A DNA stretch of 12,025 nucleotides, taken from the NCBI GenBank assembly GCA_001687465.1, contig LVLI01001107.1, positions 1 through 12,025 on the forward strand, in the 5' to 3' direction. Position 1 is the first letter of the stretch. Each line of letters begins with the position of its first letter. The stretch is from Halocafeteria seosinensis. Taxonomy: Eukaryota; Sar; Bigyra; Bicosoecida. This document shows, in pieces, positions 1 to 6,234 of this stretch. The position numbers and the translations under genes were made by a program. The notes beneath the pieces are model-generated. The model had not been told where the DNA came from. It was given only the letters and a program-made list of their open reading frames with translations, and made no database searches.

Positions 1-16
1 CTATTATAATTCTCCC

Positions 17-112
17 CTGTTATTATTATTATAATTATTCCAGTCTGTTATAATTATTATAATTATTTCATCCTGTTATAATTATTATAATTATTCCATC
101 CTGTTATAATAA
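17..112. repeat. 28-bp tandem repeat, about 3.4 units, built from TTATAA palindromes
   Basis: The tetramer CTGT recurs at 17, 45, 73 and 101, exactly 28 bases apart. Each unit continues with TTATAATTATTATAATTATT and a short CCAT/TCAT-like tail. The second and third units are nearly identical, the first is less regular, and the fourth breaks off into TTATAATAATAGCC. There are no unique spacers between units, so this is a simple tandem repeat. Its palindromic core matches the motif clustered at 4421-4561, suggesting a shared role in transcript ends or DNA structure. Confidence 0.85.
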
Positions 113-170
113 TAGCCGTCGCCCCCTATGGCCGAGCCAACCGATTCCCCCCACTTTGAATCACCTATCT

Positions 171-548
171 AAATCGTACATTTGACAGAAGTTCGTATGA
201 CACTTTCTGTCATATCTATGACGGTATAGAAATCGTACATTCATTTCTGTCATACCCCCTATACCACTATACAACCACTAAATCCAGTAATATAATGCTT
301 TATTAATAATCGTATGACACTTATGACAGAAATGACAGAAATTTTTAGGGTTCGGATAATAATAATAATAATAATTTTTTATTTTTTAATTTTCTTAAAT
401 CTCAACCGGCTGACATCGATGTGTCATCTGTCATAAGTGTCATACGATTTTTAACAAAGTACAAATTTACTGGATTTTACGGTTGTATAGTGCTATGACA
501 CTTATGACAGAAATGAAAGTACGATTTTTGGAGGTAAAAAAGTGTCAT
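171..548. repeat. Large imperfect palindrome with ATGACA iterons; candidate replication origin
   Basis: Two outer arms, 231-290 and 467-526, are imperfect reverse complements about a centre near 378.5; 267-290 pairs with 467-490 at 22 of 24 positions. An inner pair, about 308-337 and 420-449, shares the same centre. Exact ATGACA or TGTCAT hexamers occur at 197, 208, 248, 314, 323, 332, 422, 429, 438, 495, 504 and 543. The 314/323/332 and 495/504 copies are 9 bp apart. AATCGTA or its complement occurs at 172, 231, 308, 443 and 520. The centre is AT-rich. Iterons, dyad symmetry, an AT-rich core and a replicase gene 350 bp downstream fit an origin. A regulatory cluster, or a fossil head-to-head junction of terminal repeats, would also fit. 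Confidence 0.6.
356..375. repeat. (ATA)n microsatellite at the dyad centre
   Basis: About six copies of ATA/TAA run from 356 to 375 and lead into a T-rich stretch to about 396. This AT-rich block lies at the symmetry centre of the surrounding palindrome, where an unwinding element would be expected if the region is an origin. Confidence 0.75.
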
Positions 549-592
549 AAGTTTTTCTTCATAAAGAAATTGACTTAAAAATAATTTGTGTC

Positions 593-599
593 TATAGAA
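593..599 (+). promoter_or_regulatory. TATAGAA start box of the zinc-finger gene
   Basis: TATAGAA lies 8 nt before the ATG at 608. The same heptamer precedes all six gene starts in the window (gaps of 8, 3, 2, 2, 4 and 6 nt). This suggests a viral promoter or initiator with very short 5' leaders. No Shine-Dalgarno-like sequence is present. Confidence 0.65.
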
Positions 600-607
600 T
601 ATAACCC

Positions 608-832
608 ATGGGACGTCCAGTTAAAAACGAAAACCAGTCGATTCAGGAACAGCGTCGGGAATATTATCTAAAATGGAAAGAGAAAAACAACTACAAAGTG
701 GATTGCCAATATTGTGGCCATCCAATCACCAAAGCCTTTCTTACGTCGCATCAGAAGAGATCCAAGAAATGCTTGTTGAAGCAAGAAATTTATCAACTGA
801 AAGAACAACAAGAAGGGAACTTAGACGACTAA
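608..832 (+). CDS. Small C2HC zinc-finger-like basic protein
   Basis: This 74-residue protein contains one probable metal-binding cluster, Cys33-x2-Cys36-x11-His48-x6-Cys55, inside a lysine/arginine-rich chain. The spacing resembles small treble-clef or C2HC fingers seen in many small ORFs of large DNA viruses and PLVs, but I cannot assign a family. The N-terminal third is polar and probably helical, and the tail is rich in Glu and Gln. There is no signal peptide or membrane segment. The start is the ATG 8 nt after a TATAGAA box. It lies between the iteron-rich dyad and the replicase, with 66 nt before the replicase start, so a nucleic-acid-binding role in replication or its control is plausible. 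That role is inferred from position and charge only. Confidence 0.75.
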   Translation: MGRPVKNENQSIQEQRREYYLKWKEKNNYKVDCQYCGHPITKAFLTSHQKRSKKCLLKQEIYQLKEQQEGNLDD

Positions 833-838
833 GTTTAG

Positions 839-854
839 AACATAACTGTATGTT
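839..854 (+). terminator. Short hairpin after the zinc-finger gene
   Basis: AACATA and TATGTT flank a 4-nt loop, 7 nt after the stop codon, giving a perfect 6-bp stem with T-rich sequence following (855-860). It could mark the 3' end of the transcript, as hairpins do in some giant viruses. A 6-bp stem is short and may be chance. Confidence 0.25.
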
Positions 855-888
855 GATTTTCGCTTAAAGATAAAACTGATAACCCTAG

Positions 889-895
889 TATAGAA
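889..895 (+). promoter_or_regulatory. TATAGAA start box of the replicase gene
   Basis: TATAGAA lies 3 nt before the ATG at 899. Its presence in the 66-bp gap behind the zinc-finger gene suggests the replicase has its own transcript rather than depending on read-through. Confidence 0.65.
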
Positions 896-898
896 GAG

Positions 899-3800
899 AT
901 GACCACCCAGACCCACCAAGAACTAAAGGACTTTCTAGGCCAGTTTTACGTCAAAAAAGACCCAAAATCAAACCAAAAGTTTGAATGGACGCATACATCT
1001 CTTTCAAACCCGACAGGGAGTTATCTCATTCCGGAAGAAAAATATCCCGAACTACATCGCTTGGTGGATCAACGAGCCTTTGGAGACCGGCAACCAACCT
1101 ATTTGACCGAAAGAAATAGGGAGACCAAAATTATTGTGGTGGATATTGATTTCAAATTCAATAATGAATATCGGGAACGCATGTACAACCAAAAGCATGT
1201 GGAAGATATTGTCCAACTGTACAACTGTGCCATCCGTCATGTGTTGGACATTGATTTTGACAAGCCTTTGAGTGCCTTTGTCACGGAAAAGCCGGATTCG
1301 ACACCATCCTCAGGCAATATCAAAGACGGCTTCCATATCATCTATCCCTATGTCATGTGTAACCGTCAAGCACAGCATAGGATCCGAGACTATGTCGTTG
1401 AACATTTCTTTGATATTTTTTACAACGATCAGCAACACTTGCCGTTCAAAAACACGGTTCATGACGTGGTGGATGAAAATGTTATCTCTAGTAATCCATG
1501 GACGATGTATGGCTGTTATTCCAAAGCGTCGGGCAGTAAATTTTACCAACTGACCCACATCTACCAACAGACATATGATACCGAAGAGGAAGAGCACCAA
1601 TTAAGACGCTTGGATCCCAACAACTATTCTTCCTTGGAACTGATCCAACTTTTCAGTATTCATCGCTACGACGAACAATATCATTATGAATGGCGAACCA
1701 GACCAAAAGAGAACGAAGAGGAATCCGAAGAAGAGGAATCCGAAGAGGAATCGTCGGAAGACCCAAGTGTTCAGAATACTGCGTTCTTGGACGAGAACGG
1801 CAAGATATCAGGGGTGGAATGTGGGCGAACAGATATCAAAGAGATGATGGAGAGGATCGGACAGGACGATTTTTACGAACATTTGGATTTCAATGAATTC
1901 TATCAGGCGTTAGGCGAACCCCGTAATGAGGACAAGATCGTCAAAATGATGATCGCCACATCCAAAGACCCGAATTCAAACAATTTACAAGCCCTGATGA
2001 AAGTCATGGAGAGGATTCAACGGAACTACAAAGAAATTCAGTATTATCAGCCGACGCCCCCAATTGGGCGGTTTTATTCACAGGGCAACCAATCCGTTGG
2101 GCTCTTACACCGAGGATTCCGCCATGCCATTTGCCGAGAATCTAAGTACGATTTTGATATCATTAATTCCATGCCCACGATGTTTTATGAGTGGGCGAAG
2201 CGAGTCAATGTGACCATTTGCCCCATCCTAGAACGGTATGTCCAAGAACCCAAAAATCTTCGCCGAGAGTATCAAGATCGGTTGGATTTCACCAAGGATC
2301 AGGTCAAAGAGTTGTTCATCATTCCGTTGTTTGGTGGCAATTTGGAGAATCATTTTACATCGGGGGGTATTCCACGGGAATTCAAAGAGTATCAGAAGAA
2401 CGTGGGGGAGATTGTCCGAGCCATCAAGAAACAAAATCCAACAGATTGGGACAAGTACCGAAATATAATCCGTCAGAAACGGGAAAAGGAAGGTGTTAAG
2501 AAAAAAGTGACGGACTATTCAGTGTTGAGTTACTTCTTACAAGAATTGGAAATCCGAGTGGTCGCTTTAACCCTGCTCTATTTTGAGGGGTGTGGTTTGC
2601 CGATGCGAAATGCGTCCATTAGTCACGATGGCTTTCTGTATCCCAAAGACAAACTGGATCAATATCTAATAAATCGTTGCTTAACCATTGATGAGTTTGC
2701 CCATGATGTCAGTGAATATATCCGTTCGGAAACCCAAATGGAACTGGTGGAATTCATCAACAAGCCCATGGATGAAGGGATTCCGAGATACCAATCGTCC
2801 ATTGATCCCCGACGTAAGAAGACGTATGACGAGCGGAAGATTATTGAGCAAATTGAACGGATCATTGGCCGTTGCTGGAAAACCCACAGAGATCAGGCGA
2901 TCACCGAACAGAAAGAGGAAATGAACAATGAGTTAAAAAGCCAACAAGAAGAAAGAGACAGTCTAGATCAGGAATGTAAGAAGAAGATCAAGAAATGTAA
3001 TGATAAAATCAAACAGTTGGAAAAAAGCATGGAAAACATTGTAAAAACAGAGAAAATCAAAGAGGTGGATAAGGAATTTGAACAGTACCAACAGATTTTG
3101 ACGCTTCGCTTAATGGATACATTCTTCCGGCTTATTTCGGTCACGGGAGAGGTTCAACAATATTTTCCGGATCGTGGATATTACGGGGCAACCATTCAGC
3201 CCAATGATTTGCTCAAAAGTTATACCTATTTAGGCAAGAAGAACATTGAATACTGGAAAGCCCACGTCGGGTCACAGTATCGGGATGTTGATTTCTGGCC
3301 GTATCCGGACGACAATGTCCAAGAAAACGACATCAATACCTTTGAAGGCTTCCGAGCGGAATGGACAACGCCGTTTTACTTGGTGGATATGAGTGACGAC
3401 AAGCGAAAGAAATACTATCAAGGATTACAACGCTTCCGAGATAATCTAGCCAATTTGGTGGGGTTTGATGAAGAGACCGACGACCTCAAATTGGGCGAAT
3501 GTCGGGGGTATGTTGAAAAATGGTTGAGCCATTGCCTACAACGCCCTTCCAAGAAAGAAGAATGTCTGAAGGCTCTTATTTTCCATGGTGGGCAAGGCAC
3601 GGGTAAGAACTTGGTGTTTGAAGAGATTATGCGACGGATCATAGGGGACAAATATGCCACCACGCAATCCAAAATTGAAAATATCGTGGGGGAATTCAAC
3701 GAGGCGTTGGAAAACAAATTGCTTATCGTGGCAGATGAAATCACCGACAAGAAAGGACATGAAGCGTCGGGGCAACTGAAATCGTTAATCACGACATACA

Positions 3801-4420
3801 ACAAGATCTGGATTAATCGGAAATGTGGGGTACGGAAGCCGATGAATTTCTTTGGCCGGTTTGTGTTCTGTTCCAATAGCGACAATCCGGTCAAGATTGA
3901 AGACGGGGATCGCCGGTATGTGGATTTTGAAACCTCAAGGAAACATGCCGATGACCCCGCTTATTTTGCTCCGGTGACCGATTTGCTGGATGATCCGCTC
4001 TTTATTCGCCTGATTTATGATCACCTGACCTCTATTGACTTACGTGACTGTGATTTTAAGAAAGAAGCCCCCGTGACAGATTCGTATAAAGCCAACAAAC
4101 TGGCCAACGCCTCCATTACTGATAAGTTCTTATTGGATCACTTTTTACCGAACTATGAGGGACAGGAAGAGGTTTTCATTTGTAATAACGATCTCTTTGA
4201 TGACCTTTCCGAATGGTATAAGAACCAATACCGCCGAGGGGAAAATCTTCCACTGAGCAAAAGCAAGGTCACACGAGATCTGAAAAAAGTGGATGGCATT
4301 GAGATATATCGTTCTTCCAAGGAACGTGGGTTTAAATTCAACTATCAGGAAATCAAAAACACGCTAAGTCAGCGAGGATTCCTTGAAGCGGATGTACCTA
4401 TCCTTCTGGATGACGATTGA
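899..4420 (+). CDS. AEP primase - TV-Pol-like polymerase - SF3 helicase replicase
   Basis: A 1173-residue replication protein with three recognisable engines. (1) N-terminal archaeo-eukaryotic primase: motif I Asp82-Ile-Asp84 after a hydrophobic strand, motif II Gly144-Phe-His146 with following IIYP, motif III around Asp192 (V-D-E-N-V) and Lys209. (2) After an acidic Glu/Ser stretch (about 268-290), a family A polymerase-like palm: motif A Asp418-Phe-Asp420, a motif B O-helix pattern Lys466-x3-Lys470-x7-Phe478-Gly479, Gln548/Glu551, and motif C His576-Asp577. This pattern matches the TV-Pol family described from transposons and virophages. (3) After a charged coiled coil (about 672-735), a D5-type SF3 helicase: Walker A 897-904 (GxxGxGKN), Walker B Asp946-Glu947, sensor Asn993, arginine finger Arg1005/Arg1006, and a winged-helix-like tail. 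All key residues look intact. It would prime, extend and unwind DNA, probably starting at the upstream iteron dyad. The AEP and SF3 calls are firm; the polymerase call rests on motif spacing. Confidence 0.9.
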   Translation: MTTQTHQELKDFLGQFYVKKDPKSNQKFEWTHTSLSNPTGSYLIPEEKYPELHRLVDQRAFGDRQPTYLTERNRETKIIVVDIDFKFNNEYRERMYNQKHVEDIVQLYNCAIRHVLDIDFDKPLSAFVTEKPDSTPSSGNIKDGFHIIYPYVMCNRQAQHRIRDYVVEHFFDIFYNDQQHLPFKNTVHDVVDENVISSNPWTMYGCYSKASGSKFYQLTHIYQQTYDTEEEEHQLRRLDPNNYSSLELIQLFSIHRYDEQYHYEWRTRPKENEEESEEEESEEESSEDPSVQNTAFLDENGKISGVECGRTDIKEMMERIGQDDFYEHLDFNEFYQALGEPRNEDKIVKMMIATSKDPNSNNLQALMKVMERIQRNYKEIQYYQPTPPIGRFYSQGNQSVGLLHRGFRHAICRESKYDFDIINSMPTMFYEWAKRVNVTICPILERYVQEPKNLRREYQDRLDFTKDQVKELFIIPLFGGNLENHFTSGGIPREFKEYQKNVGEIVRAIKKQNPTDWDKYRNIIRQKREKEGVKKKVTDYSVLSYFLQELEIRVVALTLLYFEGCGLPMRNASISHDGFLYPKDKLDQYLINRCLTIDEFAHDVSEYIRSETQMELVEFINKPMDEGIPRYQSSIDPRRKKTYDERKIIEQIERIIGRCWKTHRDQAITEQKEEMNNELKSQQEERDSLDQECKKKIKKCNDKIKQLEKSMENIVKTEKIKEVDKEFEQYQQILTLRLMDTFFRLISVTGEVQQYFPDRGYYGATIQPNDLLKSYTYLGKKNIEYWKAHVGSQYRDVDFWPYPDDNVQENDINTFEGFRAEWTTPFYLVDMSDDKRKKYYQGLQRFRDNLANLVGFDEETDDLKLGECRGYVEKWLSHCLQRPSKKEECLKALIFHGGQGTGKNLVFEEIMRRIIGDKYATTQSKIENIVGEFNEALENKLLIVADEITDKKGHEASGQLKSLITTYNKIWINRKCGVRKPMNFFGRFVFCSNSDNPVKIEDGDRRYVDFETSRKHADDPAYFAPVTDLLDDPLFIRLIYDHLTSIDLRDCDFKKEAPVTDSYKANKLANASITDKFLLDHFLPNYEGQEEVFICNNDLFDDLSEWYKNQYRRGENLPLSKSKVTRDLKKVDGIEIYRSSKERGFKFNYQEIKNTLSQRGFLEADVPILLDDD

Positions 4421-4561
4421 TTATTATAATAATGGAATTGTTATTATAATAGCCGACCTTCACAAATCCACGACCTTCACAAATCCGCCCGTCTTATTAT
4501 AACAGATTAATATTATTATAATGACCCCTTCTATTATAATAATGTTTTTGTTATTATAATA
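4421..4561. terminator. Convergent-gene spacer with repeated TATTATAATA palindromes
   Basis: The replicase and the minus-strand gene end facing each other here. The perfect palindrome TTATTATAATAA starts directly after the replicase stop (4421-4432). TATTATAATA recurs at 4442-4451, 4532-4541 and 4552-4561, with shorter variants at 4494-4502 and 4514-4522. Being palindromic, each copy reads the same on both strands and could form a small hairpin or serve as a two-way 3'-end signal. The flanked form GTTATTATAATAGCC occurs at both 4440 and 4550, and a close relative at 103-117. Termination is inferred from position. Confidence 0.55.
4454..4486. repeat. 16-bp direct repeat in the convergent spacer
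   Basis: CGACCTTCACAAATCC occurs at 4454-4469 and again at 4471-4486, separated by one base. It is the only GC-richer part of the AT-rich spacer. Function unknown; slippage duplication or a binding site are both possible. Confidence 0.8.
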
Positions 4562-4568
4562 GCCTTAT

Positions 4569-5228
4569 TTATCGTACCAACGAGATCCGTTCCCGTGCTT
4601 CACGAGGGTACAGGCTCATCAGCCGGTTGATACAAGCGAAACGCCGGAATTCCCGTTCCTCTTTGGCTCCCAAGCGTTCGGTTTGGTAGTAATATTGCTT
4701 TTCGTATTGTTTGCTTCGGCTTATTTTCAATGGGTGGGGACACACCCAAACCGGATAATAGCGAATACAAGGCATGGGACACCGACGAACCCGCTTTTCG
4801 TTCTCTTCAAAGATCCAATGGCCGAACAATGGCCGTGTGTCTTTAAACGAGATACTCTCCACTTCGTCACAGACTTTGTTTTGTAGGCAGAATTCAAGAG
4901 ACAAGGCTAATTTCTCTGTGTCTTCGTAATTCAAGTGGATATAGGGGAACATGAACCATAATCGGCTCTTATACCGGCTCATGTACAGCAATTGCTTGGT
5001 CTCCAAGAGGTCACACCGGATTTCCACATGATTATAAATCCGTAAGAGCAAGTTATGGACGTCTTGCTTCTTAGGGATCTTGGTACAATTGACCACCAAC
5101 CACAGAGGTAGGACGTCGGTTGTCTCTGGATCGTATTGCTCATAGATACACTGTTTGCCGTTCCATGCTTGTTCACAGGCGTCTTGGCTCATAGTCACGG
5201 GGATCTCATTATCTAACAGATGGGACAT
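4569..5228 (-). CDS. Unrecognised 219-aa protein, possibly a degenerate AEP-like fold
   Basis: I do not recognise a family. The frame opens further upstream at a TTG (5249), but the ATG ending at 5228 lies 2 nt after a minus-strand TATAGAA box and is the better start. The protein has a hydrophobic strand ending Val-Val-Asn47-Cys48, an aromatic strand WFMFPYIHL at 91-99, an R-P-L-F-G-H-W-I-F segment at 122-130, an IRYYPVWV strand at 145-152, and a basic tail rich in Arg, Tyr and Glu. Their order and spacing loosely parallel AEP primase motifs I, II and III in the neighbouring replicase, but the catalytic aspartates and the His are absent. A catalytically dead primase-like partner is therefore only a weak guess. 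There is no signal peptide or membrane segment. It is the only minus-strand gene in the window, convergent with the replicase and divergent from the lipase. Confidence 0.75.
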   Translation of the reverse strand: MSHLLDNEIPVTMSQDACEQAWNGKQCIYEQYDPETTDVLPLWLVVNCTKIPKKQDVHNLLLRIYNHVEIRCDLLETKQLLYMSRYKSRLWFMFPYIHLNYEDTEKLALSLEFCLQNKVCDEVESISFKDTRPLFGHWIFEENEKRVRRCPMPCIRYYPVWVCPHPLKISRSKQYEKQYYYQTERLGAKEEREFRRFACINRLMSLYPREARERISLVR

Positions 5229-5230
5229 TC

Positions 5231-5237
5231 TTCTATA
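5231..5237 (-). promoter_or_regulatory. TATAGAA start box of the minus-strand gene
   Basis: The plus strand reads TTCTATA, so the minus strand has TATAGAA, ending 2 nt before the ATG at 5228-5226. This placement decides the start in favour of that ATG over the TTG further upstream, which lies on the other side of the box. Confidence 0.65.
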
Positions 5238-5272
5238 TCTTACTGACAAATAAAATTTATGAACGTCATTGA

Positions 5273-5279
5273 TATAGAA
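5273..5279 (+). promoter_or_regulatory. TATAGAA start box of the lipase gene
   Basis: TATAGAA ends 2 nt before the ATG at 5282. With the oppositely oriented copy at 5231-5237 it forms a compact 53-bp divergent promoter region (5229-5281) with an AT-rich middle. Confidence 0.65.
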
Positions 5280-5281
5280 TT

Positions 5282-6166
5282 ATGGACGACGCTTTGCGTG
5301 GATTGTTTGATCAAGTGACCGAATCGGCCAAAGCCAAGAAAGAACGAAAGCAAGACGAAAAGCAAACACAAGATATCTCCGAAACGGGCGATATGGGCTT
5401 AGATACGACCCAAGAAAGCAAACCGGTGGTGTGTAAGAGTCCAAACGCATCCACGTTTTTTCAAGTGGCTCAAGCATCGTACCGGAAACCGAAGGAACGA
5501 CCTCAGATTATCAACCAATGGTGGGTCAAAGTACAGGGATTCCAAACCCCGACCTTTACCGCCTATGAAGACCGGCAAAATGATGTTTTTCTCATCGGGT
5601 ATCGGGGAACGGTCGTCCAATCAGTTACCGACTTAACCGCCGACAAGCGAATCATGTTCAATCGGTTATCCGACAGTGACCGCTATAAGAAGGACTTACG
5701 AACCACATCCAACTTCTTGGAACGGTTTGGACGAGACAAATGTATTTTCACGGTCGGCCATTCACTAGGCGGGGCGATACAACTTCAGATCCAACGGGAT
5801 CTAGACCACTTTGCCAAAGGGGGTCGTGGATTCAATTCGGCGTTACAGCCAAAGGACTTAGTACGCCGTCCCAAAGGGTACGAGTTTTGGTTTATAGCAG
5901 GGGATCCGCTGTATTCCCTCTCTGGACGATTTTTGAAGAAGAATTTATTCGTCTTTCCCCAAGTGGCCAAGAAGCCATTACAGAATCATAGTTTGGAAAA
6001 TTTCAAGGGGCTGAAGAAGAACGACGCCATCAACAAGAAACGGGGCGGTGGCCGACGGAAACCGGATCTAAATGATTTGGTTAAGTTGGGACTTATCACC
6101 AAAGACGACAAGAAGCAAATCAACAATGACCCGTGGAAATTGGTGGAAATATTCAAGCAACAGTGA
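5282..6166 (+). CDS. Class 3 (fungal-type) lipase
   Basis: A 294-residue alpha/beta hydrolase with the nucleophile elbow Gly-His160-Ser161-Leu-Gly-Gly. A probable triad is completed by Asp208 (in A-G-D-P-L) and His236 (in N-H-S-L-E-N-F). The strand V-F-L-I-G-Y-R-G-T ahead of the elbow matches the oxyanion-side motif of Lipase_3 (triacylglycerol/phospholipid hydrolases). The first 60 or so residues are polar and charged, with no signal peptide or membrane segment. The last 50 are basic (a KKRGGGRRK patch) and lie outside the catalytic fold. Some PLVs carry lipases of this class. A virion-borne enzyme that disrupts a host membrane during entry, comparable in role to parvovirus phospholipase, is a reasonable inference, as is lipid remodelling during infection. 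It is divergent from the minus-strand gene and 29 nt ahead of the fibre. Confidence 0.88.
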   Translation: MDDALRGLFDQVTESAKAKKERKQDEKQTQDISETGDMGLDTTQESKPVVCKSPNASTFFQVAQASYRKPKERPQIINQWWVKVQGFQTPTFTAYEDRQNDVFLIGYRGTVVQSVTDLTADKRIMFNRLSDSDRYKKDLRTTSNFLERFGRDKCIFTVGHSLGGAIQLQIQRDLDHFAKGGRGFNSALQPKDLVRRPKGYEFWFIAGDPLYSLSGRFLKKNLFVFPQVAKKPLQNHSLENFKGLKKNDAINKKRGGGRRKPDLNDLVKLGLITKDDKKQINNDPWKLVEIFKQQ

Positions 6167-6169
6167 TTT

Positions 6170-6234
6170 TTTTCGCCGTTGGGATATAGAAGAATATGAG
6201 TGTGAGTCAAATCATTGACAGCAACACGGCGAAA
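6170..6234 (+). terminator. Inverted repeat across the lipase/fibre junction
   Basis: TTTTCGCCGT (6170-6179), just after the lipase stop, is the exact reverse complement of ACGGCGAAAA (6225-6234) inside the fibre's first codons. The 45-nt loop contains the fibre start box and ATG. It could form a 3' hairpin for the lipase transcript or influence fibre initiation; chance is possible. Confidence 0.3.
6185..6191 (+). promoter_or_regulatory. TATAGAA start box of the fibre gene
   Basis: TATAGAA ends 4 nt before the ATG at 6196, within the 29-bp lipase-fibre gap, so the fibre is probably transcribed on its own. Confidence 0.65.

Larger units (their letters stand above)
1..607. other. Gene-free left region with repeats and a dyad
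   Basis: No open frame of useful length is visible on either strand in these 607 bases; the longest ATG-led frame I noticed, at 128, runs only 14 codons. The stretch holds a 28-bp tandem repeat (17-112), a GC-richer spacer (113-170), a large imperfect inverted repeat with iteron-like hexamers (171-548), and the start box of the first gene (593-599). Because the next gene reads rightwards, this is an upstream region for the zinc-finger/replicase pair. Whether a terminus of the element lies just to the left cannot be seen. Confidence 0.8.

Noticed and set aside
17-112. CRISPR array
   Set aside because: The 28-bp units are directly tandem with no unique spacers and there are no cas-like genes.
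673-867. Second reading frame within and beyond the zinc-finger gene
   Set aside because: It has no TATAGAA box near its ATG, and the overlapping frame encodes a coherent Cys/His cluster.
3418-3894. Minus-strand frame of 158 codons opposite the helicase domain
   Set aside because: It is the complement of the Walker A/B region of the replicase, with no start box and a Ser/Pro/Arg-rich shadow composition.
5229-5249. TTG start for the minus-strand gene, adding seven residues
   Set aside because: The TATAGAA box lies inside this extension, and an ATG follows it by 2 nt as at the other genes.
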